Part shown: one piece after another, positions 43,437-52,245 of the stretch | Numbering within the stretch: position 1 is the stretch's first letter | Layout: every line of letters begins with the position of its first letter | Assembly: GCF_001590925.1 (NCBI RefSeq) | Contig: NZ_BCTU01000010.1 | Location: forward strand, 62,001-126,000 | Direction: 5' to 3' | DNA length: 64,000 bases | DNA from: Serratia plymuthica NBRC 102599 | GTDB taxonomy: Bacteria > Pseudomonadota > Gammaproteobacteria > Enterobacterales > Enterobacteriaceae | Position numbers and translations under genes: made by a program | Notes under the pieces: model-generated | Told to the model about the DNA's origin: nothing | What the model saw: only the letters and a program-made list of their open reading frames with translations | The model's database searches: none

Positions 43437-44859
43437 GAGCCGTCACCTCAATTGCCAAATGCGGCGCGGTCAGCGCAATGAAATAGCGGCGCAGCAGGTT
43501 TTGCGCTACCAGCAGGCGATAACCGCTGCTGGCGCGAAAATCGCTAAGCGGCGTAAAGTCCTGCGCCAATGCCTGCACCGCACGTTCAACGGTGGCGCGC
43601 CGCCAGGGCTGCCCCACCAGTTGCTGTTCGCATAGCAAGGCGCGTTTTGGCGTCGCCGCCATGCCGCCAAATGCCAAGCGGGCACTGCGAACCATGCCGT
43701 GCTCGATCCTCAGGTTAAAAGCGCCGCATACCGCCGAAATATCGTCCTCCAGCCGTTTGGAGACTTTCCAGGCGCGGAAATCCGCCGGAGCGGTGGCCGG
43801 CAACACGATGCTTTCGATAAACTCCCCCGGTTGCAGCGCGGTCTGGCGATAGCCCAGGAAGAAATCGTGCAACGGCAACTCACGCCGCACATCGCCGCAG
43901 CGCAGGTTCAGCATGGCATCCAGCGCCAGCAGCATGGGTGCGCCGTCACCAATCGGCGAAGCATTGGCGATATTGCCCCCCAAGGTACCCTGGTTGCGGA
44001 TCTGCTGCGAAGCGAAACGCGCCAGCAGCTCGCCGAAGGCCGGATGATACTTTTCCAGTAGCGGATACAGATCGCTCAGCGCCGCACCGGCACCGATCGT
44101 CAAGCGTTCGCCCTGCCAACTGACTTGCTTCAACGCCTCAATCTGCCCAATGGCGATCATCAGCGGCACATCCTGGTGACGCTGGGTGACCTCCAGTGCC
44201 AAATCGGTGCCGCCGGCCAACAATTTTGCCTGCGGGTGTTGCTGATACAACACCGCCAGCTCGTCGATCCTTTGCGGCATCAGACAGCGTTTACCCGCCG
44301 CTTCCAGCGGCGTCGCTGCGCGGATGGCTTGCAGGCGTTCCACGGTTTGCCGTTGCCCGCGATCGAAACTGTCCTCGCCCTTGACGCCGCAGGCCTGCTG
44401 CGCCGCCGCCAGAATCGGCCGGTAGCCGGTGCAGCGGCACAGGTTGCCCGCCAGCGCCTGTTGCGCCTGTTCACGCTGGTATTCCCCGCCGTTCTTTTGC
44501 AGACAGAACATCGACATCACAAATCCCGGCGTACAAAAACCGCACTGCGAGCCGTGACAATCGACCATCGCCTGCTGCACGCTGTGCAATTGGCCATTTT
44601 GCTTCAAATCCTCCACCGTGATCAGCTGTTTGCCGTGCAGCGCGCTGACAAACGTCAGGCAGGCATTGACGCTGCGGTAGCGTAACTGCCCGCCTTCCGG
44701 CTCGGCCAATACGACGGTGCAAGCGCCGCAGTCACCGGAGGCACAGCCTTCTTTGGTGCCGCAACGGCCCAGGTTGCGGCGCAGATAGTTCAGCACCGTG
44801 GTGTTGGGATCGAGCGCGCTTTCACTTTTTAGCGTTTGATTAAGCAGGAACTGGATCAT
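43429..44859 (-). CDS. xdhA: Xanthine dehydrogenase small subunit (2Fe-2S and FAD)
   Basis: The electron-transfer subunit, 476 residues. The N-terminal half holds two 2Fe-2S centres (CGTKEGCASGDCGACTV; CGFCTPGF with CRCTGYRP); the C-terminal half is an FAD domain (KLLAGGTDLALEVTQ; IRNQGTLGGNIANASPIGD). Electrons go to NAD. It starts within the last bases of guaD (ATGA overlap). Order and fusion of the domains match Pseudomonas and Rhodobacter XdhA. Confidence 0.95.
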   Translation of the reverse strand: MIQFLLNQTLKSESALDPNTTVLNYLRRNLGRCGTKEGCASGDCGACTVVLAEPEGGQLRYRSVNACLTFVSALHGKQLITVEDLKQNGQLHSVQQAMVDCHGSQCGFCTPGFVMSMFCLQKNGGEYQREQAQQALAGNLCRCTGYRPILAAAQQACGVKGEDSFDRGQRQTVERLQAIRAATPLEAAGKRCLMPQRIDELAVLYQQHPQAKLLAGGTDLALEVTQRHQDVPLMIAIGQIEALKQVSWQGERLTIGAGAALSDLYPLLEKYHPAFGELLARFASQQIRNQGTLGGNIANASPIGDGAPMLLALDAMLNLRCGDVRRELPLHDFFLGYRQTALQPGEFIESIVLPATAPADFRAWKVSKRLEDDISAVCGAFNLRIEHGMVRSARLAFGGMAATPKRALLCEQQLVGQPWRRATVERAVQALAQDFTPLSDFRASSGYRLLVAQNLLRRYFIALTAPHLAIEVTAHE

Positions 44860-46187
44860 GCTGCCTCCTGGTGCGCAGCCGCGCGATAAACCACTTTGCC
44901 GTCAACGTAGGTGCGATAAACGTTGCGATCGTCCCCCAGCGTCATCAGCAAGAACAGCTGGTCCGCCAGTTCGCGGCTGTTTTCATGGCGCAGCTTCTGC
45001 AGCGGCGACACCGCCGGATCCAACACCACAAAATCCGCCTCTTTACCGACGCCGAAGTTGCCGATTTTATCGTCCAGCGCCAACGCGCGCGCACCGCCCA
45101 AGGTGGCGTGATAGAAGGCTTCGCAGGCGGCGAGTTTATAGCGCTGCAACTGGCCGATCTTGTAAGCCTCGCCCAGCGTTTGCAGCATATTGAAGGTGGT
45201 GCCTGCGCCGACATCGGTGCCGATGCCCAGCTTCACCTGCTTCTGCCAGGCTTTTTGCAGGTTGAACAACCCGCTGCCGAGAAACAGGTTGGAGGTCGGG
45301 CAGAAAGCGATCGCCGAACCGGTCTGGCACAGGCAATCCCACTCTTGCTCTTCCAGATGCAGGCAATGAGCGAAGACGCTTTTCTCGCCGGTCAGGCCGT
45401 ACTGGTGATACACATCCAAATAGCTGCTGTTCTCCGGGAACAGCGCCTTCACCCAGGCCACTTCATCCAGGTTCTCACTCAGGTGGGTGTGCAGCCAGGC
45501 ATCCGGAAACTCTTCGCGCAACCGCTGCACCTGCGCCAATAGCGCTGGGGTGCTGGTGGGGGCGAAACGCGGCGTTATCGCATAGCCCAGGCGTTGTTTG
45601 CCGTGCCAGCGCTCGATCAGTTCACGCGTTTGCCGGTAGCTTTGCTCCGGGGTTTCCAGCAGTTCATCCGGTGCGTGGCGGTCCATCATCACTTTACCGG
45701 CGATAAGACGCATGTTCAGTGCCGCCGCCTGGCTGAACAACGCGTCAACCGACTGCGGATGTACCGTACCGAACACCAACGCCGTGGTGGTGCCGTTGCT
45801 TAACAGTTGTTGCAGGAAGAACGCCGACATCTTGCCGGAATGCCGTTCGCAACAGAACTGGCTTTCGGTCGGGAAAGTGTAGTGCTTCAACCACGCCAAC
45901 AGTTGATCGCCATAGGCGCCGATCATTTCGGTTTGCGGGTAGTGGATATGGGTGTCGATGAACCCCGGCACGATCAGCTTGTCGCGGTAATGCGTCACCT
46001 CAAAACCCGGCGGCAACAGCGGTTCGCCCTGCTGCCAACTGCCGAGCCAGACAATGGTACCTTCATTAAGCAGCAGTAATCCGTCGGGAATATGCCGCAG
46101 TTGCTCATTCAACTGCTGCGGGCTCTCCACGCAGGCCGCGATATCGAAAAAATTGCCACGAATAGCCGTGGTGAATTGCATGTTCAT
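44856..46187 (-). CDS. guaD: Guanine deaminase
   Basis: A zinc amidohydrolase (443 residues) that deaminates guanine to xanthine, feeding the adjacent xanthine dehydrogenase. Metal and active-site motifs are visible: DTHIHYPQTEMIGAYG, the KVMMDRHAPD block typical of guanine deaminase, HTHLSEN, FAHCLHL and GIGTDVGAGTTFNMLQ. GGAACGGCAAC precedes ATG 46187. It is the first gene of guaD-xdhA-xdhB-xdhC, all tightly overlapped. An AT-rich 647-bp interval upstream should hold its promoter. Confidence 0.95.
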   Translation of the reverse strand: MNMQFTTAIRGNFFDIAACVESPQQLNEQLRHIPDGLLLLNEGTIVWLGSWQQGEPLLPPGFEVTHYRDKLIVPGFIDTHIHYPQTEMIGAYGDQLLAWLKHYTFPTESQFCCERHSGKMSAFFLQQLLSNGTTTALVFGTVHPQSVDALFSQAAALNMRLIAGKVMMDRHAPDELLETPEQSYRQTRELIERWHGKQRLGYAITPRFAPTSTPALLAQVQRLREEFPDAWLHTHLSENLDEVAWVKALFPENSSYLDVYHQYGLTGEKSVFAHCLHLEEQEWDCLCQTGSAIAFCPTSNLFLGSGLFNLQKAWQKQVKLGIGTDVGAGTTFNMLQTLGEAYKIGQLQRYKLAACEAFYHATLGGARALALDDKIGNFGVGKEADFVVLDPAVSPLQKLRHENSRELADQLFLLMTLGDDRNVYRTYVDGKVVYRAAAHQEAA

Positions 46188-46834
46188 GTTGCCGTTCCTT
46201 TTCTACCGACTCGCCTACGTCATTGCGCTGAGAGAACGCTGCCTGACGAGATCTGGCGGTCTGTTTTATTGTTTGCAGATGTTGAGTTAAGAATAGCAAA
46301 GGGTGTGCCACATGCCTGGAGAATTAAAATATCACCTTAAAAAACAATAAATTAAAATAAAAATATTTATTTTAAAACAAAAACAAAATAACATGCATAA
46401 TAAGCAACCGTTTGCTTATCGGTAAAAAAAAGCGAGTGCACCAATCTCGGGCATTGATGCACAGAAGTCGTGAATTTTTATTTCCACTTTATGTTATTCA
46501 TTCCTACTTTAATTATTCACATAAATACAGTTTTCAAAGACGATAATTTCACTTTTCAGTCACTTTATTAATTAAATGTATTTATGGTGCAGCATTGATC
46601 TATATCAATGTTTGATTTATTCTCACATGGACTTATGGCAATCAGCGCTATTATATTGACACATTAAAGATGCCCGTAAAAAACACCAACGGCGCACCCA
46701 CCACCTAAATAAACCACCGGTCAACATGGCTGACTGCCGTTTATGATATTCATTTCTCATGAATGGCATATGCGTATTTACAATGATTTTTTATAGATAG
46801 TCATCAAGTTGTCACAACATAAGGAAAAGTATTT
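46188..46834. promoter_or_regulatory. Long AT-rich divergent interval guaD/chiC
   Basis: No gene is supported in these 647 bp. A perfect AT-only inverted repeat (TTAAAATAAA, AATA, TTTATTTTAA) occupies 46352-46375. A TTGACA lies at 46656-46661 without a good -10 at 17 bp. A small inverted repeat GTTGT-CA-CAAC precedes the AAGGAAAAG ribosome site of the chitinase. The FNR-type palindrome at 46594-46609 is listed separately. Confidence 0.5.
46594..46609. promoter_or_regulatory. Perfect FNR-type box
   Basis: ATTGATCTATATCAAT is a perfect 16-bp palindrome and contains TTGAT-N4-ATCAA, the FNR consensus without mismatch. It lies 226 bp before the chitinase start and about 400 bp before guaD. Its centre could also suit other FNR/CRP-family proteins. 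Confidence 0.6.
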
Positions 46835-48265
46835 ATGCTTAACCCTACCGTTTTACATCAATATAAAAATCAAACCCGAGATTCCGCGTCACTGATGCCC
46901 GATATGTCAGGGAAAAATATCCTGATGGGGTTCTGGCACAACTGGGCCCCCGAGCAGGGGCAAGGTTATCAGGGCGGCATGTTCACCGAGATGGCGCTGA
47001 CCGACATCCCTGTGGAATACAACGTGGTAGCCGTGGCCTTTATGAAAGGCAGCGGTATCCCGACGTTCAAACCCTATCGCTATTCAGATGCGGAATTCAG
47101 ACAACAAATCAATGTGTTGAATGCACAAGGCCGCGCAGTGCTCATCTCCCTTGGCGGTGCTGACGCGCATATTGAACTCTACGCCGGCCAAGAAGACATG
47201 CTGGCCTATGAGCTTATCAGGCTGGTGGAAACCTACGGCTTTGACGGGCTGGATATTGACCTCGAACAATCGGCCATCACCTTTGCAGACAACCGCACGG
47301 TTATTCCCGCCGCATTGCGCATGGTAAAACAACATTACGCCCAGGAAGGTAAAAATTTTATTATCAGCATGGCGCCGGAATTCCCTTACCTGCGTGACTC
47401 CGGCAGTTATCTCGCCTATCTCAAAGCGCTAGAAGATATTTACGATTTCATTGCGCCGCAATATTACAATCAGGGCGGGGATGGCGTTTGGGTCGACGAA
47501 TTAAATCAACTGGTCAAACAGAATGACGATGCCATGAAAGAGGATTTTCTTTATTACCTCACCGACAGTCTGGTTCACGGCACCCGCGGTTTCACCGCCA
47601 TTCCGGCGGATAAATTTATTATCGGCTTGCCTGCCAATATCGACGGTGCAGCAAATGGTTATGTCATTCATCCGCAAGACGCCATTAATGCACTTGAACG
47701 CCTGGATAAAGCAGGCAACCCGATCCGCGGCCTGATGACCTGGTCTGTCAGTTGGGATGACGGCGTGAACAAATCCGGGAAACCTTATGATTGGGAATTC
47801 GTCACCCGTTACGGCTTTTTGACCGGCGGCGGCAGCGGCGAGAAACCTTCGGCCCCCGCCAATCTGGTCGCCACGGCGCAAACCCAAAGCAGCATTACCC
47901 TTTCCTGGAGCGCCTCCAGCGGTGCCAGCCCTATTGCACACTACTCCGTCTTCCGCGATAACCAGAAAATCGCCCAACCAACGGCGACCCACTTCGTCGA
48001 CAGCGGCTTGGCGGCAGGCACCCAGTATCGTTATACCCTCAGTGCAACCGATACCGAGGGTAATTCCTCTTCAAGCAGCGTACCGCTGTTGGCCAGCACG
48101 CTGCCCGGCGCTGCACCACAATGGCGCACAGAGCAATGGTATGACCGTGGCGAGCGCGTCAGCTATGCCGGCAATACCTATTTGTGCATTCAGGAACATA
48201 CCTCTAACCGATTCTGGCTCCCGTCCCTGGCCGACATGCTTTGGCAGGTCGAAACGCGTCGATAA
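46835..48265 (+). CDS. chiC: Chitinase ChiC (GH18, FnIII, chitin-binding module)
   Basis: An endochitinase of 476 residues. GH18 domain (about 25-330) with the catalytic DGLDIDLE motif (137-144, acid Glu144) and substrate residues in MAPEFPY and APQYYNQGGDG; a fibronectin III domain (about 340-425); and a C-terminal CBM5/12 chitin-binding module (WRTEQWYDRGERVSYAGNTY, about 430-476). Sequence and order match Serratia marcescens ChiC. As in that protein, the N-terminus (MLNPTVLHQYKNQTRD) is not a signal peptide; S. marcescens exports ChiC through a holin/peptidase route. AAGGAAAAG precedes the start. The next gene codes for a chitin-active partner. Confidence 0.94.
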   Translation: MLNPTVLHQYKNQTRDSASLMPDMSGKNILMGFWHNWAPEQGQGYQGGMFTEMALTDIPVEYNVVAVAFMKGSGIPTFKPYRYSDAEFRQQINVLNAQGRAVLISLGGADAHIELYAGQEDMLAYELIRLVETYGFDGLDIDLEQSAITFADNRTVIPAALRMVKQHYAQEGKNFIISMAPEFPYLRDSGSYLAYLKALEDIYDFIAPQYYNQGGDGVWVDELNQLVKQNDDAMKEDFLYYLTDSLVHGTRGFTAIPADKFIIGLPANIDGAANGYVIHPQDAINALERLDKAGNPIRGLMTWSVSWDDGVNKSGKPYDWEFVTRYGFLTGGGSGEKPSAPANLVATAQTQSSITLSWSASSGASPIAHYSVFRDNQKIAQPTATHFVDSGLAAGTQYRYTLSATDTEGNSSSSSVPLLASTLPGAAPQWRTEQWYDRGERVSYAGNTYLCIQEHTSNRFWLPSLADMLWQVETRR

Positions 48266-48325
48266 TCTCGCACGGCCTTTACACGCACAATTATTAATAT
48301 CTCATTGAATAAATGGAGAAATGAA

Positions 48326-49672
48326 ATGGCTAACGCACGACGTAATCAACCTCGCCACGGGCATGTGTTTTCCCCCGAATCTCGCGCTATCTTCGCCTAT
48401 CAAGAAGGTAAATTGACGGATACCGATCCGAGTTCTCTGGAGGCAGGAAAATTCTTCCCCGCCACCGCGGGCGGATTGCATGACCCTATTGCACCAACCG
48501 ACGATCTCAGCAATGTCCCGGCGGCGGACGGGAAAATCGCCAGCGGTGGCTGGCCTGGCGCACTGTTCCTCGACGAACCCGGCACCCAATGGCGCAAACA
48601 TGAGGTCAAAGCGGGCCAGCCCCTCACGGTATCCTGGGCATACCATGCGCTGCACCTCACCCGTCGCTGGAACTATTTCATCACCAAGGCCGATTGGGAT
48701 CCGCAACGCAAACTCGCGCGCGACCAATTCGAATCGACGCCCTTCTATAAAGCAGAGCTTTCCGCCCAACCGCATTGGGAGCATCAGGCAGCGTTAACGC
48801 CGCCTGAACCGACAATCCATCAGCTGACGCTACCGGAAAGACATGGCTACCATGTGCTGCTCGCCATCTGGGAAGTCGCCAATACCGGCAACGCGTTTTA
48901 TCAGGTTATCGATCTCAACTTCACCGATGCCGGCGGGAACGAGCGTCCGACCCCTCCGGGCGGCCTGCATGCCACCCATGTGACCACAAACTCGCTGGAG
49001 TTAGCCTGGTCCGCCTCCCACGGTGCACACCCCATCACCCGCTATTCCGTTTTTTGCAACGGCGACCTGTTGGTGACGCTTGACGCGTCGACGCTCGGCT
49101 ATACCCATAAAAACCTGGCTCCGGACACGGACTACACCTATTTCGTCTCCGCCACGGACAGTGAAAATAATCAATCGCTGCCGGGGAATTCGATCGTGGT
49201 TCGCACCCTCAATGAAGGCGGGGAGGACAATCCGCCTACTGCACCGGGTAATTTGCATTCGATGGGCGTCACCGCAGACACCGTGCGTTTGATGTGGTCA
49301 GCATCGACAGGCGGCCATGCGCTTAAGCATTATTATGTGTATCGCGACGGCATTCAGGTGGGCACCACCTCGCCGACGCAGCATGAATATACAGATGCCG
49401 GGCTTAGCGGCAGCACCGAATACCGCTATTTTGTCGCGGCCATAGACGTGCGGGATTACCTGTCCCTGCCCAGCAATGTGTTGATCCTGAGCACCAGCGG
49501 CGGGGGCAACATTCCGGAATGGGCGCTCAACACGCGGTATGAGGTGGATGACAAGGTCCGTTATCAGGGGAAAACCTATCAATGCTTGCAGGCCCACATC
49601 TCAAACGAGGGGTGGAATCCGGCGGAAACCGTCACTATTCTTTGGAAGGAAATCAGTGCATTAGCACGGTAA
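48326..49672 (+). CDS. AA10 lytic polysaccharide monooxygenase with two FnIII domains and a chitin-binding module
   Basis: A modular CBP21-like protein, 448 residues. The AA10 domain (about 11-207) shows HGHVFSPESR, His110 in AYHALHLTRRWNYF and the axial aromatic in NAFYQVIDLNF; then two FnIII domains (about 212-303 and 310-397) and CBM5/12 (about 402-448). It would oxidatively cut crystalline chitin and aid ChiC. Oddly, His11, the residue that must be N-terminal to bind copper, is preceded by only ten residues (MANARRNQPR) that are no signal peptide. The frame extends back to 48305 but that adds no signal. It follows chiC by 60 bp and is probably co-transcribed. Confidence 0.88.
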   Translation: MANARRNQPRHGHVFSPESRAIFAYQEGKLTDTDPSSLEAGKFFPATAGGLHDPIAPTDDLSNVPAADGKIASGGWPGALFLDEPGTQWRKHEVKAGQPLTVSWAYHALHLTRRWNYFITKADWDPQRKLARDQFESTPFYKAELSAQPHWEHQAALTPPEPTIHQLTLPERHGYHVLLAIWEVANTGNAFYQVIDLNFTDAGGNERPTPPGGLHATHVTTNSLELAWSASHGAHPITRYSVFCNGDLLVTLDASTLGYTHKNLAPDTDYTYFVSATDSENNQSLPGNSIVVRTLNEGGEDNPPTAPGNLHSMGVTADTVRLMWSASTGGHALKHYYVYRDGIQVGTTSPTQHEYTDAGLSGSTEYRYFVAAIDVRDYLSLPSNVLILSTSGGGNIPEWALNTRYEVDDKVRYQGKTYQCLQAHISNEGWNPAETVTILWKEISALAR

Positions 49673-49686
49673 TTTAGCCTCACGCC

Positions 49687-49713
49687 AAAGGCTCCTTTTC
49701 AGGAGCCTTTTTT
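49687..49713. terminator. Bidirectional terminator between LPMO and ROK genes
   Basis: AAAGGCTCC (49687-49695) and GGAGCCTTT (49702-49710) form a 9-bp stem with a 6-base loop, followed by T residues on the plus strand; the minus strand also has a T-run after the stem. It lies 14 bp after the LPMO stop and 5 bp beyond the end of the convergent ROK gene. Confidence 0.85.
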
Positions 49714-49717
49714 ACGA

Positions 49718-50890
49718 CTATTTCAATAACACTTCATAACGTGGGTTAAACTCGTCGAACAGCGGCAGCGCCGCCGCCCCCAATGCTGCGGTATCTGCGC
49801 CGGTGGTGCCCAACCGCACGCGCAGACCATCTAGGTATTTGCTGCGAACCGAGCGGTGCAAGGGCGCCAAACGTTTGATCAACTGTTCAACGATGCTTTC
49901 CGGCATCAGCCCGCCAATAATCACCGCTTCGGCATCGAACATGCACTCGACGATGTTGATCGCCTGGCGCAGCGCAGGCACCGCAGAATCCAACCAGAGG
50001 TCGATCTGCGCCTGCGGCAATGCCAGCAGATCCTGCGGCATGGCACGCATCGGATCCAGCCCGCAGCTCTCATAGGCTGCCTGCAGCGAGACGTAACGCT
50101 CAAGGCACCCCTGGTTGCCGCAATAACAGGCACGCCCGCCCGGTTGCACAATCATGTGGCCTATTTCACCGGCATTGTGCGCATGGCCGGTATAAATACG
50201 CCCGTCAGTGAAGATCCCCGCCCCGAGGCCGGTGCCGAGATACAGATAAATAAACGAATTGAGCTGCCTGGCCACGCCGTGCAGACGTTCGCCGATGGCG
50301 GCGACGGTGGCGTCGTTCTCCAGCGTCACCGGCAGGCCGCTCTGCGCGTTAAGTTCAGCCACTACATCGATATTTTCCCAGCCGTTGAGGGTGGTCGGCC
50401 CAACGGAGGAGATCCCTTCCACGCCAAACGGCCCCGGCATCACCACACCGATGCCCAGCATTTTTCCCCAGGCCATATCAGGCTGTTGGCGCATTTCTTG
50501 CAGTACATCACAAATCAGTTTCAAGGTCGCAGCAGGTTGCGGCTTTTGCACCATAATCAGCCGATGGAAACGAACGCTTCCTGACAGATCAACGACGATG
50601 ATCAGAAGCGACTGGTGATCCAGATGGATGCCGATGGAATACGCACTGTCTGGATTGAGGGTCAACGGCGTCGCCGGTTGGCCCCTCCCTCCGGCACGGC
50701 GTGGCAGGTGCGAGGAGAGAATGCCGGCCTGTTCCAGCTCTGTCGCGATGTTTGAAACGGTTTGCGGCGTCAGTGAGGTCAGCCGGGCGATTTCGGCACG
50801 GGTCAGTTCGCCGTGCAGACGGATTGCCTCTATCACTACGCGCCGGTTGTGTGCACGAGCATGTTCAAGGTTAGTGCCGGATGTCGTCAT
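49718..50890 (-). CDS. ROK-family transcriptional regulator
   Basis: A 390-residue NagC/Mlc-like sugar-responsive repressor. An N-terminal winged helix-turn-helix (GELTRAEIARLTSLTPQTVS) is followed by a ROK domain with an ATP-like phosphate site (YLGTGLGAGIF), sugar-binding EIGHM and the zinc motif CYCGNQGCLE. It is divergent from the sugar ABC operon that starts 101 bp away and is its probable local regulator. A palindrome AATCAA-A-TTGATT at 50948-50960 in the interval could be its site. The ligand is unknown. Confidence 0.87.
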   Translation of the reverse strand: MTTSGTNLEHARAHNRRVVIEAIRLHGELTRAEIARLTSLTPQTVSNIATELEQAGILSSHLPRRAGGRGQPATPLTLNPDSAYSIGIHLDHQSLLIIVVDLSGSVRFHRLIMVQKPQPAATLKLICDVLQEMRQQPDMAWGKMLGIGVVMPGPFGVEGISSVGPTTLNGWENIDVVAELNAQSGLPVTLENDATVAAIGERLHGVARQLNSFIYLYLGTGLGAGIFTDGRIYTGHAHNAGEIGHMIVQPGGRACYCGNQGCLERYVSLQAAYESCGLDPMRAMPQDLLALPQAQIDLWLDSAVPALRQAINIVECMFDAEAVIIGGLMPESIVEQLIKRLAPLHRSVRSKYLDGLRVRLGTTGADTAALGAAALPLFDEFNPRYEVLLK

Positions 50891-50947
50891 AACTGCCTAT
50901 GCAGAAAGGGAAATCGGTGTTTGCAGTATGGTGCCCTCCATTAAAGC

Positions 50948-50960
50948 AATCAAATTGATT
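50948..50960. promoter_or_regulatory. Candidate operator in the ROK/ABC divergent interval
   Basis: AATCAA and TTGATT form a perfect inverted repeat with one central base, 32 bp before the binding-protein start. AT-rich palindromes are typical of ROK repressor sites (NagC, Mlc, XylR types), but no match to a defined consensus is claimed. Confidence 0.4.
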
Positions 50961-50991
50961 TAAGAATCTTTTTAACACCGGAGAACGCACC

Positions 50992-52242
50992 ATGAAAAGC
51001 CCTATCCGCGCCGCTAAGGCCGCCTGTACCCTGTCTGCCCTGGCGTTTTGCATCTCAAGCGCCTTTGCCGCCCCTACGCAAATCAACGCGCTGTTTATGA
51101 CCCAGGCGGCTTATAGCGAAAACGACATTCGCGCCATGACCGCAGATTTCACCCAACAGCACCCGGATATCACCGTTAACCTCGAGTTCGTCCCTTACGA
51201 AGCGCTGCACGATAAAATCGTCGCGGCGCGCGGCGCAGGCAGCAACGGCTACGACGTGGTGCTGTTCGACGCCATCTGGCCGGCCGAATTCGTTAAGTTC
51301 GGCCTGCTGCAGGATGTCACCTCGCGCATCAGCGCCGACGACAGCGGCAAGATTTTCGACGGCGCCATGACCACCGTCACTTACAAAGACAAGCGCTGGG
51401 GAATGCCGTGGATCCTCGATACCAAATACCTGTATTACAACAAAGCCATGCTGGCCAAGGCCGGCATCAGCGCCCCGCCGAAAACCTGGCAGGAACTGGC
51501 GCAGCAGGCGGAAATCCTGAAACAGAAAAACGTGGTCAAATACCCCCTGGTGTGGAGCTGGTCACAGGCCGAGGCGCTGGTTTGCGATTACACCACGCTG
51601 GTGTCCGCCTTCAAGGGGCAGTTCTTCCAACAGGGGAAAATCAACTTCTCCACCCCAGGATCATTACAGGCCGCCAGCTACATGAAAGACACGCTGGACA
51701 AGGGGCTGACCAACCCGAACTCGCGCGAATATCTGGAAGAGGACGTGCGCAAAGCCTTCTCTAACGGCGACGCCGCCTTCGCGCTCAACTGGACCTATAT
51801 GTACAACATGGCCAACGATCCGAAGCAGAGCAAAGTGGCCGGCGATGTCGGCATCGTGCCGGCTCCGGGATCGGTTGAGGGCCAGGTTTCCGCCGTCAAC
51901 GGCTCGATGGGCCTCGGCATCGCCAAGGCCAGCGCCCACCCGGATCAGGCCTGGCAGTACATCAGCTACATGACCTCCCAGCCGGTACAGGATAAGTACG
52001 CCAAACTGAGCCTGCCGATCTGGAAATCTTCCTACGACGATCCGGCGGTGCAGAAAGACCAGCAACCCTTGATCGCCGCCGCCAAACAGTCGTTGAACGT
52101 GATGCTGTCGCGCCCTGAAACTGCCGATTATTCACGGCTTTCCAACGGATTGCAGCAAGATTTGCAGCAGATCCTGCAAGGCAAGGTGACGCCGCAAGCG
52201 GGCCTGGATGCGGCCACCAAAAGCGCGGCACGGCTGCGTTAA
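50992..52242 (+). CDS. Sugar ABC transporter substrate-binding protein (CUT1)
   Basis: A periplasmic family 1 binding protein, 416 residues. The signal peptide ends near ISSAFAAP; the body has the usual FTQQHPDITVNLEFVPYEAL opening, GYDVVLFDAIW and AFALNWTYMYNMA blocks of oligosaccharide-binding proteins. It starts a five-gene operon with two permeases, a PfkB kinase and an ATPase. A GGAG ribosome site is present. A short gap (3 bp) leads to the first permease. Substrate cannot be read; a mono- or disaccharide or sugar alcohol is expected. Confidence 0.9.
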   Translation: MKSPIRAAKAACTLSALAFCISSAFAAPTQINALFMTQAAYSENDIRAMTADFTQQHPDITVNLEFVPYEALHDKIVAARGAGSNGYDVVLFDAIWPAEFVKFGLLQDVTSRISADDSGKIFDGAMTTVTYKDKRWGMPWILDTKYLYYNKAMLAKAGISAPPKTWQELAQQAEILKQKNVVKYPLVWSWSQAEALVCDYTTLVSAFKGQFFQQGKINFSTPGSLQAASYMKDTLDKGLTNPNSREYLEEDVRKAFSNGDAAFALNWTYMYNMANDPKQSKVAGDVGIVPAPGSVEGQVSAVNGSMGLGIAKASAHPDQAWQYISYMTSQPVQDKYAKLSLPIWKSSYDDPAVQKDQQPLIAAAKQSLNVMLSRPETADYSRLSNGLQQDLQQILQGKVTPQAGLDAATKSAARLR

Positions 52243-52245
52243 GGG

